Assembly (NCBI GenBank): GCA_028023455.1
Contig: JAQFVV010000228.1
Location: forward strand, 1,633,591-1,697,590
Length of the DNA stretch: 64,000 nt
Direction: 5' to 3'
DNA from: Epiperipatus broadwayi
Taxonomy: Eukaryota > Onychophora > Udeonychophora > Euonychophora > Peripatidae
The translations under genes were made by a program, and so were the position numbers. Positions 12,938 through 24,288 of the stretch are shown piece after piece (position 1 is the first letter of the stretch; each line of letters opens with the position of its first letter). The notes beneath the pieces are model-generated. The model did no database searches. It was not told the DNA's origin and saw only the letters and a program-made list of their open reading frames with translations.

Positions 12938-13044
12938 TACTGGATGAATAGGCACTAGTTAGGGATTTTATGCATAAGCCTTCTGGCATCCATTGATTAA
13001 TCTGGTTGGCACAGGGTGGCACTACTGTATGGAGAGTTTTTCCT

Positions 13045-13058
13045 TTGTCTAGTAATTA
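13045..13058. repeat. Possible right target duplication of the family A element
   Basis: Exact copy of 12523-12536, overlapping the last bases of the right arm. Confidence 0.4.
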
Positions 13059-13405
13059 TATATTTTAATGATTTAAGCACCTTTCACACTTTAACTAATG
13101 CTATTTACTAACAAACCATCACATGACTTTCTCTGATTGTATATAACTAATGCTTTTAAGAATATATATTCACTTTATTTACTTTACACCAAAGTCATTT
13201 AATTGTAATATTTATTAATAGATATTTAAATGCAATTATATATTATGTCTACAATATGTTTTGAAATTGATAATTCAAAATCAAAAACATTATTTCCATT
13301 GGCTAGTAGTAAAACTAGTTGTTAAGAATAGGAGAAAGTATGTGTAGCTTTTAAAACTACCTAAATATTTGACTTCATCCCAAATGTACTCGTTTTTATT
13401 GGACA
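13059..13405. other. AT-rich spacer
   Basis: No feature recognised apart from the weak resemblance of 13114-13165 to 12240-12290. Sequence becomes more GC-rich from about 13395, where the LINE remnant begins. Confidence 0.5.
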
Positions 13406-14890
13406 ACAACTCTCTGCCTGGTTTCAGACTGCATCTATAAATCCCCCAGGGGTCCCCACTAAGCACCCTCTGTTTCATTACCTACCTGAATCCTCTATTG
13501 GAAGATATGGAAAAAGAACTACCAGGAGTCTTTGTGCCGGCACTAAGGGAGGAGCTCCACCACATTTCGTATGTGAATGATGTTACCTCTTCCTCCCTTC
13601 TGAGAAATACCTGCCAAGGCTATACCAACTGCTGGACAGGTATGTTGGCAAATTCAATCTGGTTGTCAACTCAAACAAATCTGTGGTCTGGAAAATCAGT
13701 AGGGGTGTTATAGTACCATCAAGATATATGGGAAATCCACAGAAATTTCTTGGGTTCCTGATAGCCCTCTCCAAAACAGCGATGAGAAGGGCCATCCAGC
13801 AGAATCTTTTGGACAAAATCAAGAAGGTAACAAACTCCCTCTCAATGATCTCCCTCTCACTCCCAGGCAAGGTGGCATTGTTAGATATGATGGTGTTTCT
13901 GTGTATAAATTACTACTTGCCCATCTTCAAGCCAACCAAGGAATTTCAGGATGCTATAAATTCAGCCTGCACCAAGATGATGTGGAAGAGAAAAACTGTA
14001 TCCATCAGTCTGGCTAAGATGCAGAGACCACGTGACCTGAATGGGCTTGGTCCCCATGCCATCAAGGTGTTTTTTGTTCAAAGAACACTTTCAATGCTCA
14101 GAAAAATCTATAATAAAAGAGAACGGGATCAGAGTGAAGACTCTGTGGAGCCCACAGATATACCACCACTCATACCCAGTAAATGGATCAAAGAGCTACA
14201 AGATCAATTGGGGACTCTATTTTCAGTTACTGAGCAAATAGAGAAAACAAAACAATCATACTGGCAAGTGTATAAATAAACTCCTTTTCCCAAATCAAAA
14301 CCTGATATCTACCCAATTAAGACTATCAGTGAAACAAATGCTCAAGAAGTCAAGATACTGGTGGATAGGACCAAAGCTGGTGAATTTTATAATCAAGTTT
14401 AACTTGTCCTCTTTGCCCACCAGTCACTTTTTGGTGATGCAAAGAGGATTTCATCAAATAAGCCCCATGTGTAAACTTTATAATATACATGAAGAAATGC
14501 TGGAGCACATCTTCTATGCTTGCTCATACTTGACATACACTAGAAACAAAATTATCGCAAGCATTTCCTCTGACTGTGGCCATGTCCTGTCAATTGATCG
14601 AGCAATGAATGTAGGAAAGTACGCAACTATCAGGCTAGCAGCATGCCTACTACATGCCTTATGGATCACCAGGTGCCAGCACATCTTCAGACAAGAACAT
14701 AGTTTTCCTTGGAGAACTTTTAAAACAAATACTAATAAACATGAAGAACAGAGATCGCCTCCTTGAGCAAGAGCATCTCTTTGTGAACACATGGGCACAG
14801 ATTACCATATCTGATGATGAGACAACATCTCGGACTACTGCACTAAACAATATTATGACAATGCCACACAGATTGGTTGCAAAGCTTTGA
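13406..14890 (+). pseudogene. Broken non-LTR reverse transcriptase (L1/Tx1-like), C-terminal half
   Basis: A LINE protein fragment spread over several frames. At about 13435-13500 is the RT segment IPQGSPLSTLCFITYLNPLL, matching RT motif QGxPLSPxLF...LNPLL. At about 13561-13590 is HHISYVNDV, in which the catalytic YxDD has become YVND. From 13683 to 14279 the longest open piece (198 residues) shows FLGFLIALSKTAMRRA and a KMQRPRDLNGLGPHAIK stretch typical of the post-RT thumb region. At 14329-14766 is a zf-RVT-like segment with MCKLYNIHEEMLEHIFYACS, where one zinc ligand is Tyr. The remainder extends to about 14888, followed by a short A-rich tail near 14960. The 5' half is absent, the usual result of 5' truncation. 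The clade call is tentative. Confidence 0.82.
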
Positions 14891-16781
14891 ATTTCTACAT
14901 AAAACTATTCCAATCAGCAAAATGTAGTTACCTGACACTGTAAATTTTTTCTTAATAATAAAAAAAAATAGAATCACTATAACAAAATATAATAAGAATA
15001 ATTTTTAAAAAAAATTATCATGTAATACAATTGCAAATTAATCTTTCTTAGAATATACATTTCAGCCAATTTAAAATACTTTTTTTATAAAAAATATATC
15101 CCGTGAATAATAATGCTTATTTATTTGTATTATACTTGATGGTTTACTTAAAAAAATTGAAAATATTTTCTATTTTATTTCTCGTCTATGAAGATAAGTT
15201 TCATTTATTTTATTCTATGAAAAGCAATTAAAGTTTTTGAACAAAAACATGTCTTTCAAAACAGGCTAATGATGTATATCAATCAAAATCTGTGTGTAGT
15301 TATTAAAATATTAATGCTATTTATTAGATAAACTTTAGTGATAATTAAATGCAAGAATAAAACTTTGCATAATATGAAAATATATAACTATATAGATAAT
15401 GCCATGATACAATAAATCTTGAATTAAAACTAAGTTATGTAACCCATCTTATCCATCAAATCAAAACAGATATTTTAGAATATAAGATTTCTCACATACC
15501 TTGTTAAATGAATATATATTAAATATTTTTTTGTCATATTGTGAATTAATAATAGCAAAAAGAAACTCAATATTTCAAATCTAAATTTAAAAACATAAGT
15601 AATGGAAATTGATTGAGAAATCATACTTTCGAATTTCAGTTTTAATTCATCCAATTATCCATATAGTTTTTGCATGTTACTCTATATTGTTACTTAAATT
15701 AATTTATAAATTAATTTTGATTTTTATAATGAAAGTTATTAAAATGGCATATTATTAATTGGCCATTAGCTCTTCTGCAACATTGTTAGATCAAAGAAAT
15801 AAAATAGTGCCTTTATATCAAAGAGTTAAATATTCTTTTTATCAGAATATGAACTGGTTTTAAAATAAAATAAATTACTATATTTAAAAAAAAACCAAAC
15901 AAGTTATAATTGTTGACTTAAATACACTCATATTGGTACATAGTACACTTCTGATCAAAACAATTAATCAATTATAACTTGGACACAAGTGTCATCATTC
16001 TCAACAATTGTTCAATTGTGAATGCAATTATATTATCAATAATATAATCACCAAAAATATCACCAGTATCCATGCTGCCTACAGCTGAGTTCATACTTAG
16101 AAGGGAGACAGCTTCAAAACTTTTGAATACATAAGTAATTTTTATCATGTGCAGTATAGTTATGAGACTGACTGATTTAAGAAACATTGGTTTCTTGAGT
16201 TAATTCCCAGTTGAGGTAAAGCTCGTGTTGAATGAAAATACTGATTTATCATTACAGTATTAAAATGTCACTGACCTCTTGAACAACTACTTATTTTTTA
16301 ACCTCTTTCTTATGCTATGTTTTTATTATTATTTCTTATCTAGCACTCTTCTTTAGAACAATAATTGACAAATATATTAATTATTTCATAAACATTGGTG
16401 TGTATATGTGTATATAAAATAATATATATTTTTAAAAGTACAATTCTGGAGGATTTTGTAGACAATCTAATCTGAAAAAAAAAAACAGTAAGATGCTGTG
16501 GGAGAAAGAAGTACAAAAAGAGGAAAGAGGTGATTATATTATTACATACAAAACCAATGCTAAACAAGAAAATGAATATTTAACAAAATATATTCCCAAT
16601 GCACTCTGCAGATTATAAGTGCTATGATTGAAAACATGCTCAGCAAGTTTTAAAGATTCTAATATTGAATAATCTTTTCTTTTTCAAACATTCAAAACAT
16701 TAACATATATATATACTATTATGCTAAAACACAAACACAATAAAAACTACTAAATCTAATAATCTTCTGGATAATGCAGTG
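14891..16781. other. AT-rich stretch with one unexplained open frame
   Basis: Mostly featureless. At 15972-16187 (minus) is a 71-residue open frame of unusually balanced composition (with SMNSAVGSMDTGDIFGDYII), which stands out against the AT-rich background but matches no family I know. Confidence 0.45.
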
Positions 16782-16794
16782 GCAATCAATTTTT

Positions 16795-16895
16795 TTTCCA
16801 TATGTCATAGTATCGACCACCCGCAACAACAGTCTGCAACCAACTGCTTGCTTGCAAGGCAGCTGCACTGACCTCTCAGCTAACAACGCTTGACA
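16795..16895 (-). repeat. tRNA-derived SINE (CTTGCAAGC family) with target duplication
   Basis: Second copy of the repeat at 11.65 kb, on the minus strand, reading TAGCTGAGAGGTCAGTGCAG (A-box-like), GCCTTGCAAGCAAGCAG, GTTGGTTGCAGACTG, then ACATATGGAAAAAAA. It is bracketed by a 13 bp direct repeat GCAATCAATTTTT at 16782-16794 and 16896-16908, and its A tail abuts the left copy, as LINE-assisted retroposition would produce. Confidence 0.82.
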
Positions 16896-16908
16896 GCAAT
16901 CAATTTTT

Positions 16909-19430
16909 GAATCAAAACATCTATTTCAATTAATAAACACACACAACACTAAATAGCTTCCCATTTGAGTTAATATGTTAGAGATAGCTTTTATAAACTG
17001 TATCCTAGACATATCTAATTTAAGTATACTTTCAAAAAATAATTACAAAAAAAAAAAGTAAATTCCATTTAGTTATAAAACGGAAAAACAAATAATAAAT
17101 TCAGTATCCATAAAAAGATAACATTTTCTTCATTGCTCTGCCAATTAGCATAGTTTTAACAGACTTAAGAGCTAACAAATCTTTAATTAAAACTTAGTTT
17201 ATCACTTCTACTTCTTAAATGTCACATGATCTATTTGAGCAAAAAAATTCATTTTTGTGGTAAATGATAGAATGAGGAATGAATATAAAGGAATCCACTC
17301 AATGTCAGCTTGATATTACTATATGATTTATCAACAACTAATTCAATTATTTTTATATATCTATTTTTTTATCACCAGTGATATAAAATGTATCAAAAAT
17401 TACAACTGTATTTTTGTTTTTTCCATTCTACGAACCCAAATTAATCTTGGAGATTTATCCTCCAACTAAATATATAGGTAGATGATTATTTACTTATCAA
17501 TGGGATGACTACCTAGGATAAATCCAATTTACTTTAGCCAAATATTTTTTTAGCTGCCTGAAAAAAATTAATTTCAACTAGATTTGATAATTAGATCATG
17601 AGAATAGTAGATTGGTGCTCTAATAATAACATACTGCCATTTTTCAAATATGATATCAAATAATTTGGTAATAAGAAGGTTTTATAATTTTTAAAAGATC
17701 TCTTTTCAAAGAAAACTGTGATCATAAATTAAATACTTTTATATAATCGATGGGAAAATGTTAAAAGTTTCCATTAACTTTTAAAAAGTTATTAAACCAA
17801 CTACTGATTAAGATTCTTGTCTAAAGCAACAACTTCAAGATGCAATTGTTAAAAAATTTAAAAAGAATACTTTCTTTTCAATACATTATTGAGTCTGTCT
17901 CCTTAATTCCATTATATAAATGCATTATTTTCTACTTATAATAATAAATAAAAGTAATATTTATTTATTTTTTTTTTAAAAAACCAAACAATGCATACAC
18001 ATATACAAATGTGAAGATGATAATTTTGAAATAATAAATCACTTCTCAAGCTTCATTAACTGCGAATATGTTTTAAGAGGTCAGATTTGAATACATATAA
18101 TATAATAAATGACAAAATTAACACCATTGCCAAAGTAGTGAATGGTTTTATTCAAAGCAAATGCACATTTTGATTCAATTAACAGGGCTAGTAATATTGA
18201 TTCAAATGACAAACTAAATAATCATTAGCTTCTAACAAACGACCATGTGTCAACATTGCTATAGAAAAAATGTACATGACTGTATATAAAATCGTGATTT
18301 AATTATATGCTTTAACATCTGACAATTTGCCATTTTAATGATAGTAAATGCAACATTTCTATTTATTTTCTAATATTAAAAAGTTAGGCTTTCAAATTAT
18401 GTGAGTCAGTGCATTCAGATGCAGCCAAAACACACATGCATAATATATATGCACGCATGCACACAAATTATGAATGAACATCTATATACATTTCTCATAT
18501 TTTTAAAATTAAAAACAATTATTAACAATAAATTATATTTACTTAATTATATTTTTAAAAAAGAGATTCACTCCTTCCTTTTACCTCAGTGATTCCAAAT
18601 ACATTTCAAAGATAGCAGTATTTCAACATTAAAAAATTAGACTATTCATGAAAGAGGTTTTAATAAAATATATTTCATTACAAAGAAATTAATTTTGCAA
18701 AGCTTGATAAGAGCTTATTTACAAGCTTTATATACAAAATATATTTCATTTATAAACATTATCCATGATATTATATGAAATAATAATAATTTTATGGTAA
18801 ATTTCTTGGGAAATCATATGATGTTTGAGCAATGAAGTGCCAGTTTTCCTTATATTTTATCTGCAGAGTTGTTGTTTTTTTTAATATTTTCCTCACTCTT
18901 AATAAAGTAATTGAGTAACCATAAAAATAAATACAATAACATAAATGTAAACAAAAATAATTAACTTAAAAGCAATGAAAATCAAACAGTTCATTAAAAT
19001 CTTGACTTCATCATATTTGATATCTATTTAAATGTATCTTCTTTTTTTTCTAATATTTCTGAATATTTATGGCATTTTAACCTTTCAATTAATATTTTAA
19101 AATAACTTATAATTGTGTAAAAATATAAGTAGTTTCTCCTTTTTCTGTTCTAGTTCTATCTATGTATAGAGTAGTTCAAAAATAAAGTAACATTTCAATA
19201 GGCCTCTAAATATTTTGAAAGTTATATATATAAGTTTCTTATCTTTTTTAATTTTTTTTTTTTTTTTCGAAAACTTTATTATGATAGAAAATTTGAATTT
19301 AGAGCATTTGATGTGGAACTAAAACATTATTTTTAGTATAAAAATAATGGTTATGTAAGAATTAACAAAAAAAATTATAATTATCTGAAAGAGTAAAACA
19401 TTTATCTAATATGTGACAAATGTTTACTCA
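16909..19430. other. AT-rich stretch
   Basis: No gene or clear transposon. Near 19170 the sequence AGTAGTTCAAAAATAAAGTA resembles a mariner terminal repeat, but no partner end or transposase was found close by. Confidence 0.5.
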
Positions 19431-19510
19431 ATAGATATCAGTTGTATAAGATAGTGTAGATAATTGAAGAGTGCTTGAAAATATGAGTTCAAATCCTCTA
19501 TACTTCAATA
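19431..19510 (+). repeat. SINE-like tRNA-related repeat (family C tail)
   Basis: ATCAGTTGTATAAGATAGTG, a diverged TAGATAATTGAAGAGTGCTT segment, then GAGTTCAAATCCTCTA with a B-box-like motif. It matches the copies at 9.5, 24.3, 27.8 and 43.5 kb in order and spacing. Confidence 0.72.
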
Positions 19511-21377
19511 GATATTGTAAAAGCATGTAGCTAGATGTGAAGACAGTACAAAAATTCAAAAGAAACAAAATCAATTTCTTTTTAACACTGTGGCCTCCGT
19601 GTTACCAAAAGTATATTATCTCCACCAATAAGGAATGTTACATTATCACATAAATACTTGTTTGAAGTGCACTGTCACTTATCTAATCAATCCAGATTAA
19701 TTGGAAATTTTTACTCTTGAAATAATAATAGTTATATGCCTATTTATTGACTAATACTACGTGGAGATTAGACAATCTACCTGAAAAAAAATCTAAATCT
19801 GCTTTTATACTAAAACAAAAAAAAAAATCTAAGACTGATCATGTCAGTTCAAGGGTATTGATGCAAAAACAATTCTTAAAACAATATTTGTTTCTTTGTT
19901 TTTTCTTGATTTAATTAACAAGTAATAATCTTGTGGGTTTTTTTTTTGTATTAATACAGAAGAACAAATAAGATTAATAACATACAGAATTTTACCAATT
20001 CAGAAAATTAAAAATTGGGAGCACAAATCAATAAACTTTTCCGTTCTACTGAATATTTTTTTTAATAGTGCTTTTTTTAAAAAATATATATATACCCTAG
20101 TTTATTCCTAGGATATTTTTTTATGTCATAACTTCAAAAAATTTAAATTCAACTTGGACTACAAAAATCAAAAACAAAAGGATAGTAAAAAAAAAAAAAT
20201 ACAATTCTTTCTCATTATTTAATAAACTAGATTATATTTTGTGTTACTTGGAAGATAGAATGAATCCAAAAGTGATACCAAACAGAAAATTATATAAATA
20301 TAGACATTCATAAACCTAAACAACTTGAGATTAAACATCAACAATAGTGGTGAAAGAATCACTTACTATGAAAACAAAAAGATTCTAATACATTTAGAAT
20401 AATATGAAATAAATGCAGAAAAATTTTAAAAATCCAGAAACTTAGAAATGAAACTAAACTTAAAAATATTATATAGATCAATACTAACATGAAAAAGTAA
20501 AAAGAATAATAAACTGAGTTTAATTACTATCAACATAAAAATGTATGATCATATAAAGTAAATTTCATCAAATAAAGAATATTGATTATATACCAAGTAA
20601 AAATAAAACAGTACTTATATTAACTACACTTACTAAAATATGTAACAATAGTATTTATTAGTGTTATTAGGCACTGTCAAGTTGATAGTGACTCCAGGAA
20701 ATAATATGATATTCTGTCTAAACATAAAACTTTTCAATACAGTATGCTAGAGTATTGTAATTTATAATAATCCATTATAGTATTTTGATAGCCTCATCCT
20801 CGCATTGATGAATGTACTATTACTAAATAAATTTCAAGCCATTCAGGTGAAATGCCATTCATATGATCATAATGTTGGCTTGATTTCACACATAATAATA
20901 AGTATTAAATAAATAAATATGTAATACAACACTTGATAAATCAATTTATATGAAAAATTTATCCTGTATTAAATTTAAAATACATATTTATAGTCATAAA
21001 TCTTTGTAAATATTATATAAGTATGTATATAGATTTTAATTACTTGTTTATAAAGATTTGTAAGTCTATCAAACTTTGCTTCTTTTCTTTAAATATGTAG
21101 TTCTATAAATAGCATTAATTCGCTTCCCATACATGGTCATGGTAATGGAGCTTAAATTCCTGTCTAAAGATCTAATTCTTATTTAAATGTATATGAAGTG
21201 ATTAATGAATTAGGTGATATCATATATATTCAGGTACATATGATATACTTAAATAATAGCACTATAAAGATTAAGGAGTTTTAATAAGCAATGCTATCAC
21301 TATATGAAGTAGGCTCTATGATGATGAAATTTATCTAAATGCTAGATAAGAAGTCATTACAGCAAGATAACCAAAAG
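19511..21377. other. AT-rich stretch
   Basis: No gene recognised. A slightly less AT-biased patch at 20655-20890 (around GGCACTGTCAAGTTGATAG) looks like a worn dispersed repeat but has no second copy in the window. Confidence 0.45.
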
Positions 21378-21432
21378 TAACTTTTAGATAAATGCTTTGC
21401 TTGAGTTGTTTTTTTGAGTCTAATGTTCCAAC

Positions 21433-21473
21433 TCCTCACTGAAGAGATCCATAGGTCGAAACCGGTCTGGGGA
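21433..21473 (+). ncRNA. Type I hammerhead ribozyme (family B, copy 1)
   Basis: TCCTCA (21433-21438) pairs with TGGGGA (21468-21473) as stem I. The core reads CTGAAGA, differing from the usual CTGATGA only at position 7, the one position in this segment known to tolerate any base. Stem II is GA(T)CC-ATA-GG-TC with one bulge, followed by GAAA (21458-21461). CCGGTC gives a minimal stem III with loop CG and cleavage triplet GTC, so cleavage is predicted after 21467. All conserved residues are present. Confidence 0.88.
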
Positions 21474-21852
21474 CAATCCAAGATAAAAATGATTTGAATG
21501 CCTTCTCTTGTAGTAGCATTTATCATAAATTTTAAAAAAAAGTTTGTTTAGAGCTAATTAGTATGCTTTTAATTTTACATATTTGTAAGTGCAAGCTATA
21601 TATAAGTCATGTGACATCTGACTTATTATTATTACTATTATTATTTTGCTGTTGGGGGTTTTGGCTAAATTAAATGGCTAAGCCTGCTAATATATGGAGT
21701 ATCTGAATGAAGTTCAGGCCCATATGATTTTTTCAGTTGGAGAGCTGACTTTAAAGACATGTAGATGTCTAAAAGTTTCAGATCTTCTTCTAACAATTAA
21801 CTTTTAGATAAATGCTTTGCTTGAGTTGGTTTTTTTAATCTAATGTTCCAAC

Positions 21853-21893
21853 TCCTCACTGAAGAGATCCATAGGTCGAAACCGGTCTGGGGA
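21853..21893 (+). ncRNA. Type I hammerhead ribozyme (family B, copy 2)
   Basis: Identical in every core and helix position to the copy 420 nt upstream, with cleavage predicted after 21887. RNA cut at both sites would release a 420 nt monomer able to circularise. Confidence 0.88.
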
Positions 21894-22050
21894 TGGGGAC
21901 AATCCAAGATAAAAATGATTTGAATGCCTTCTCTTGTAGTAGCATTTATCATAAATTAAAAAAAAAGAGCTTGTTTAGAGCTAATTAGCATGCTTTTAAT
22001 TTTACATATTTGTAAGTGCAAGCTATATATAAGTCATGTGACATCTGACT

Positions 22051-23280
22051 AATCAAATAAAAATTTGGGATATTTGGTTTTGTAATTTGTCAGGATGCAT
22101 CATAAACACTCTTTGTGTGTGCGTGAGTGAGTGAGTTTTTTTTATTTTAATTTTAATTACATCAATGTGAATAATCAAGCTATCTCTTAAGTTGTAGAGT
22201 TATAGAAACATATTATTTGATTGATTTATTAATAAATGTTTTTTTTTTTTAATTCAAATATAATGTTGTAACGGTATATAAAATGCCATTACATTATTTT
22301 AAAATGAAAATAAAAAGATCGTAAATAAAAATTGATTTATTAAAAAGAAAAAAACTTAACTTAAAAACTGAAAATTAAAAGTTGTTTAAGTATATATATC
22401 GCACAGATGGGAAACTTTAAAAACTATTTTAAAAATAAAAGTATTTGAAAGTATTTTTTTTTTTTTTGTAAAAAAGTAAAGATGTAAAGATTTGATATTT
22501 TTGAAAATAGAAATAGTGTTGATTTCTATAATCTTAGAAAATGGAAATGATTGTTTTATTAATTAAATGATTGTTCTAAAGCACACTAGCCCTTGGGGCA
22601 TTCGAATAATTAAATGGTCAGATAAGAGAATAAAAAGAAATTAAATGATCAATGCAAGCATGAAATAACAGCACGGACCGTAAATGAAACACGAGAGGAT
22701 TAGTGACAGTCTTGCTCATTGAATCCGAAGATTTGATGAAAAGAGGCTAATAAAAATATAAAAGCGAAATGATTATTATAATTGGGATCTTAGAGCTGAC
22801 TATGAATATACAGTTATAACTAGATATATTGCAGATTTTCACAATGTAGAAATCTGCAATAAATTTAATTTTCCGGACAATCAGCTGAGGCCTCTGGATG
22901 ACAGTTCCTGATCAAATGCATGGCAAGTAGCAGTTTCATTTCAAAGAAGGAGAAACAATCTATGAAGATCACTAAGATGGACCTCTAAATCTGCTCAATC
23001 CATAAAATATAAACTTTTGTGTTTATCTAATAGGAACTTTTCCTAAATTTGCAATTAATAGCTGAAAATAAGAATTATTATCTGGCCTAAAGAATTCAAA
23101 ATCAATTATTAGTAATTTTTTATGCATCTGTTTAAGCAATCATTTCCCTTTCTTTCTTTTTTTTTTTGTGTTAAGTGTTAATTAAAATGTATCAAATTAA
23201 AGTTGGGTGTAGATAGCTGCATGGATAAAAATTAATAACTATGTTTAAATTCGTTTATGTTTATTTTAAGGGGTTAATTT
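22051..23280. other. AT-rich stretch with a GC-richer patch
   Basis: A GT-rich microsatellite lies near 22110-22136. At 22575-22745 and 22860-23000 composition becomes more balanced (for example GCACGGACCGTAAATGAAAC), but no convincing reading frame or known repeat is visible. Confidence 0.4.
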
Positions 23281-23720
23281 CAGGCTATTTGTTTCGTAGT
23301 TAGCACAATGCTTGTGGAGGGATATATGGGTGTTTATATCAATGTAATGTGAAGCATGTTTAGCATACAGGGCAATGTGTCCAACTAAATGCATGACCCC
23401 CAAAGAGGCAGACATATCGTTGCAATGGTCACAGATTTATTTCCTGCACCATTGACCCCTTCTAGCTCTATGGACAGGGATTTATAAGTCAGCAGAAAAG
23501 ACCACTCTCCCCCATATGTAGTACTCTTTAATTAATTTATATACATGATTCCTTCACCAGACAGATGCCCATTCCTGTACTGGATGAGGATCATGTCCTT
23601 CAAATAATATCACGTTGTCAGATGCACATTCCTGTCAGTGTGATTTTATGCTAGCATCTTCATATTGCATTGGTTGCAACTATATATCTGGAAGCAGGCG
23701 TTGATTTGGCTATGAACTTT
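23281..23720. other. GC-richer unexplained island
   Basis: About 440 bp with clearly more G+C than its surroundings. It carries a partial internal repetition: CAGATGCCCATTCCTGTACT near 23562 and CAGATGCACATTCCTGTCAG near 23617. All six frames are interrupted and no domain is recognised. It could be an old element, a regulatory region or a host non-coding exon. Confidence 0.35.
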
Positions 23721-23787
23721 TAGTCTGAGATTTAATGAGTGTCTTGATAAGTTGTTTTTTTTTAAGTGAGAAATCTATGTAGCCTAT

Positions 23788-24007
23788 CTATACTCAACAT
23801 GCTCAAGTAAAATATTATTAAAATGTCCATCTGTGCAGTCTATTTAAAATAGTAATTTAAATCTAAAAATTAATGTTAAAATCTAAATATAAATTTGCTA
23901 TACTCAACATGCTCAAGTAAAATATTATTAAAATGTCCATCTGTGCAGTCTATTTAAAATAGTAATTTAAATCTAAAAATTAATGTTAAAATCTAAATAT
24001 AAATTTG
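23788..24007. repeat. Perfect 110 bp tandem duplication
   Basis: The unit from CTATACTCAACATGCTCAAG at 23788 to 23897 is repeated without a mismatch at 23898-24007. Exact identity in neutral AT-rich DNA implies a recent duplication or an assembly artefact. Confidence 0.95.
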
Positions 24008-24288
24008 ATTCCTCAATTTTAAATGTGCGTTAATAAAATCTGTTGTGTTATTAGTACTGGCAGTGATCTAGTTTATTTTTTTAATAAATATAGTTTAAAA
24101 CCTCTGCTACTACATGAGCTAGTGGCAAGGGCAAATGGTCAATAAAATAAAAGTTGGATTTTTAACAGCACGTACTGCCTACTCTATAAATTTTCTAAGT
24201 TCAAATGTCCTAGTGGTGCCCTGTACGGCAGATATGGTAAGACTCTATTGATCATACACACCATGACTGTTATAATGTATATACTGAA

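Larger units (their letters stand above)
12537..13044. mobile_element. Family A hammerhead-ribozyme foldback repeat
   Basis: An imperfect palindrome of about 470 bp: the arm starting CAAAGGAAAAACTCTCCATA at 12581 returns as its complement ending at 13047, with the turn near 12825. Each arm carries hammerhead ribozyme cores in its own orientation: two on the minus strand in the left arm, and one complete plus one truncated on the plus strand in the right arm. A 14 bp direct repeat TTGTCTAGTAATTA occurs at 12523-12536 and 13045-13058 and may be a target duplication. The arms are well conserved against each other, so the structure is young or recently homogenised. It has no protein-coding capacity; the frame at 12747-13022 minus is a by-product of the palindrome. 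Confidence 0.8.
21378..22050 (+). mobile_element. Family B retrozyme-like unit: two direct repeats with hammerheads
   Basis: Two nearly identical direct repeats, 21378-21623 and 21798-22050, each hold one hammerhead ribozyme in the same place and orientation, separated by a 174 bp spacer. The ribozyme-to-ribozyme period is 420 nt. The second copy has a 6 bp local duplication (TGGGGATGGGGAC) just after stem I. The spacer contains a TTA/TTG microsatellite and a more complex stretch with GGCTAAGCCTGCTAAT. This arrangement, short non-coding direct repeats each with a type I hammerhead, is that described for animal retrozymes and for the terminal repeats of Penelope-like elements. No reverse transcriptase lies between them. 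Clear target duplications were not found, so the true ends may be elsewhere. Confidence 0.82.

Noticed and set aside
12747-13022. A 91-residue protein on the minus strand
   Set aside because: It is the translation of the family A palindrome and its tandem hammerhead units; the internal repeats are RNA structure, not protein repeats.
19160-19200. A mariner element starting near 19168
   Set aside because: The end-like sequence AGTAGTTCAAAAATAAAGTA has no partner or transposase within several kb.
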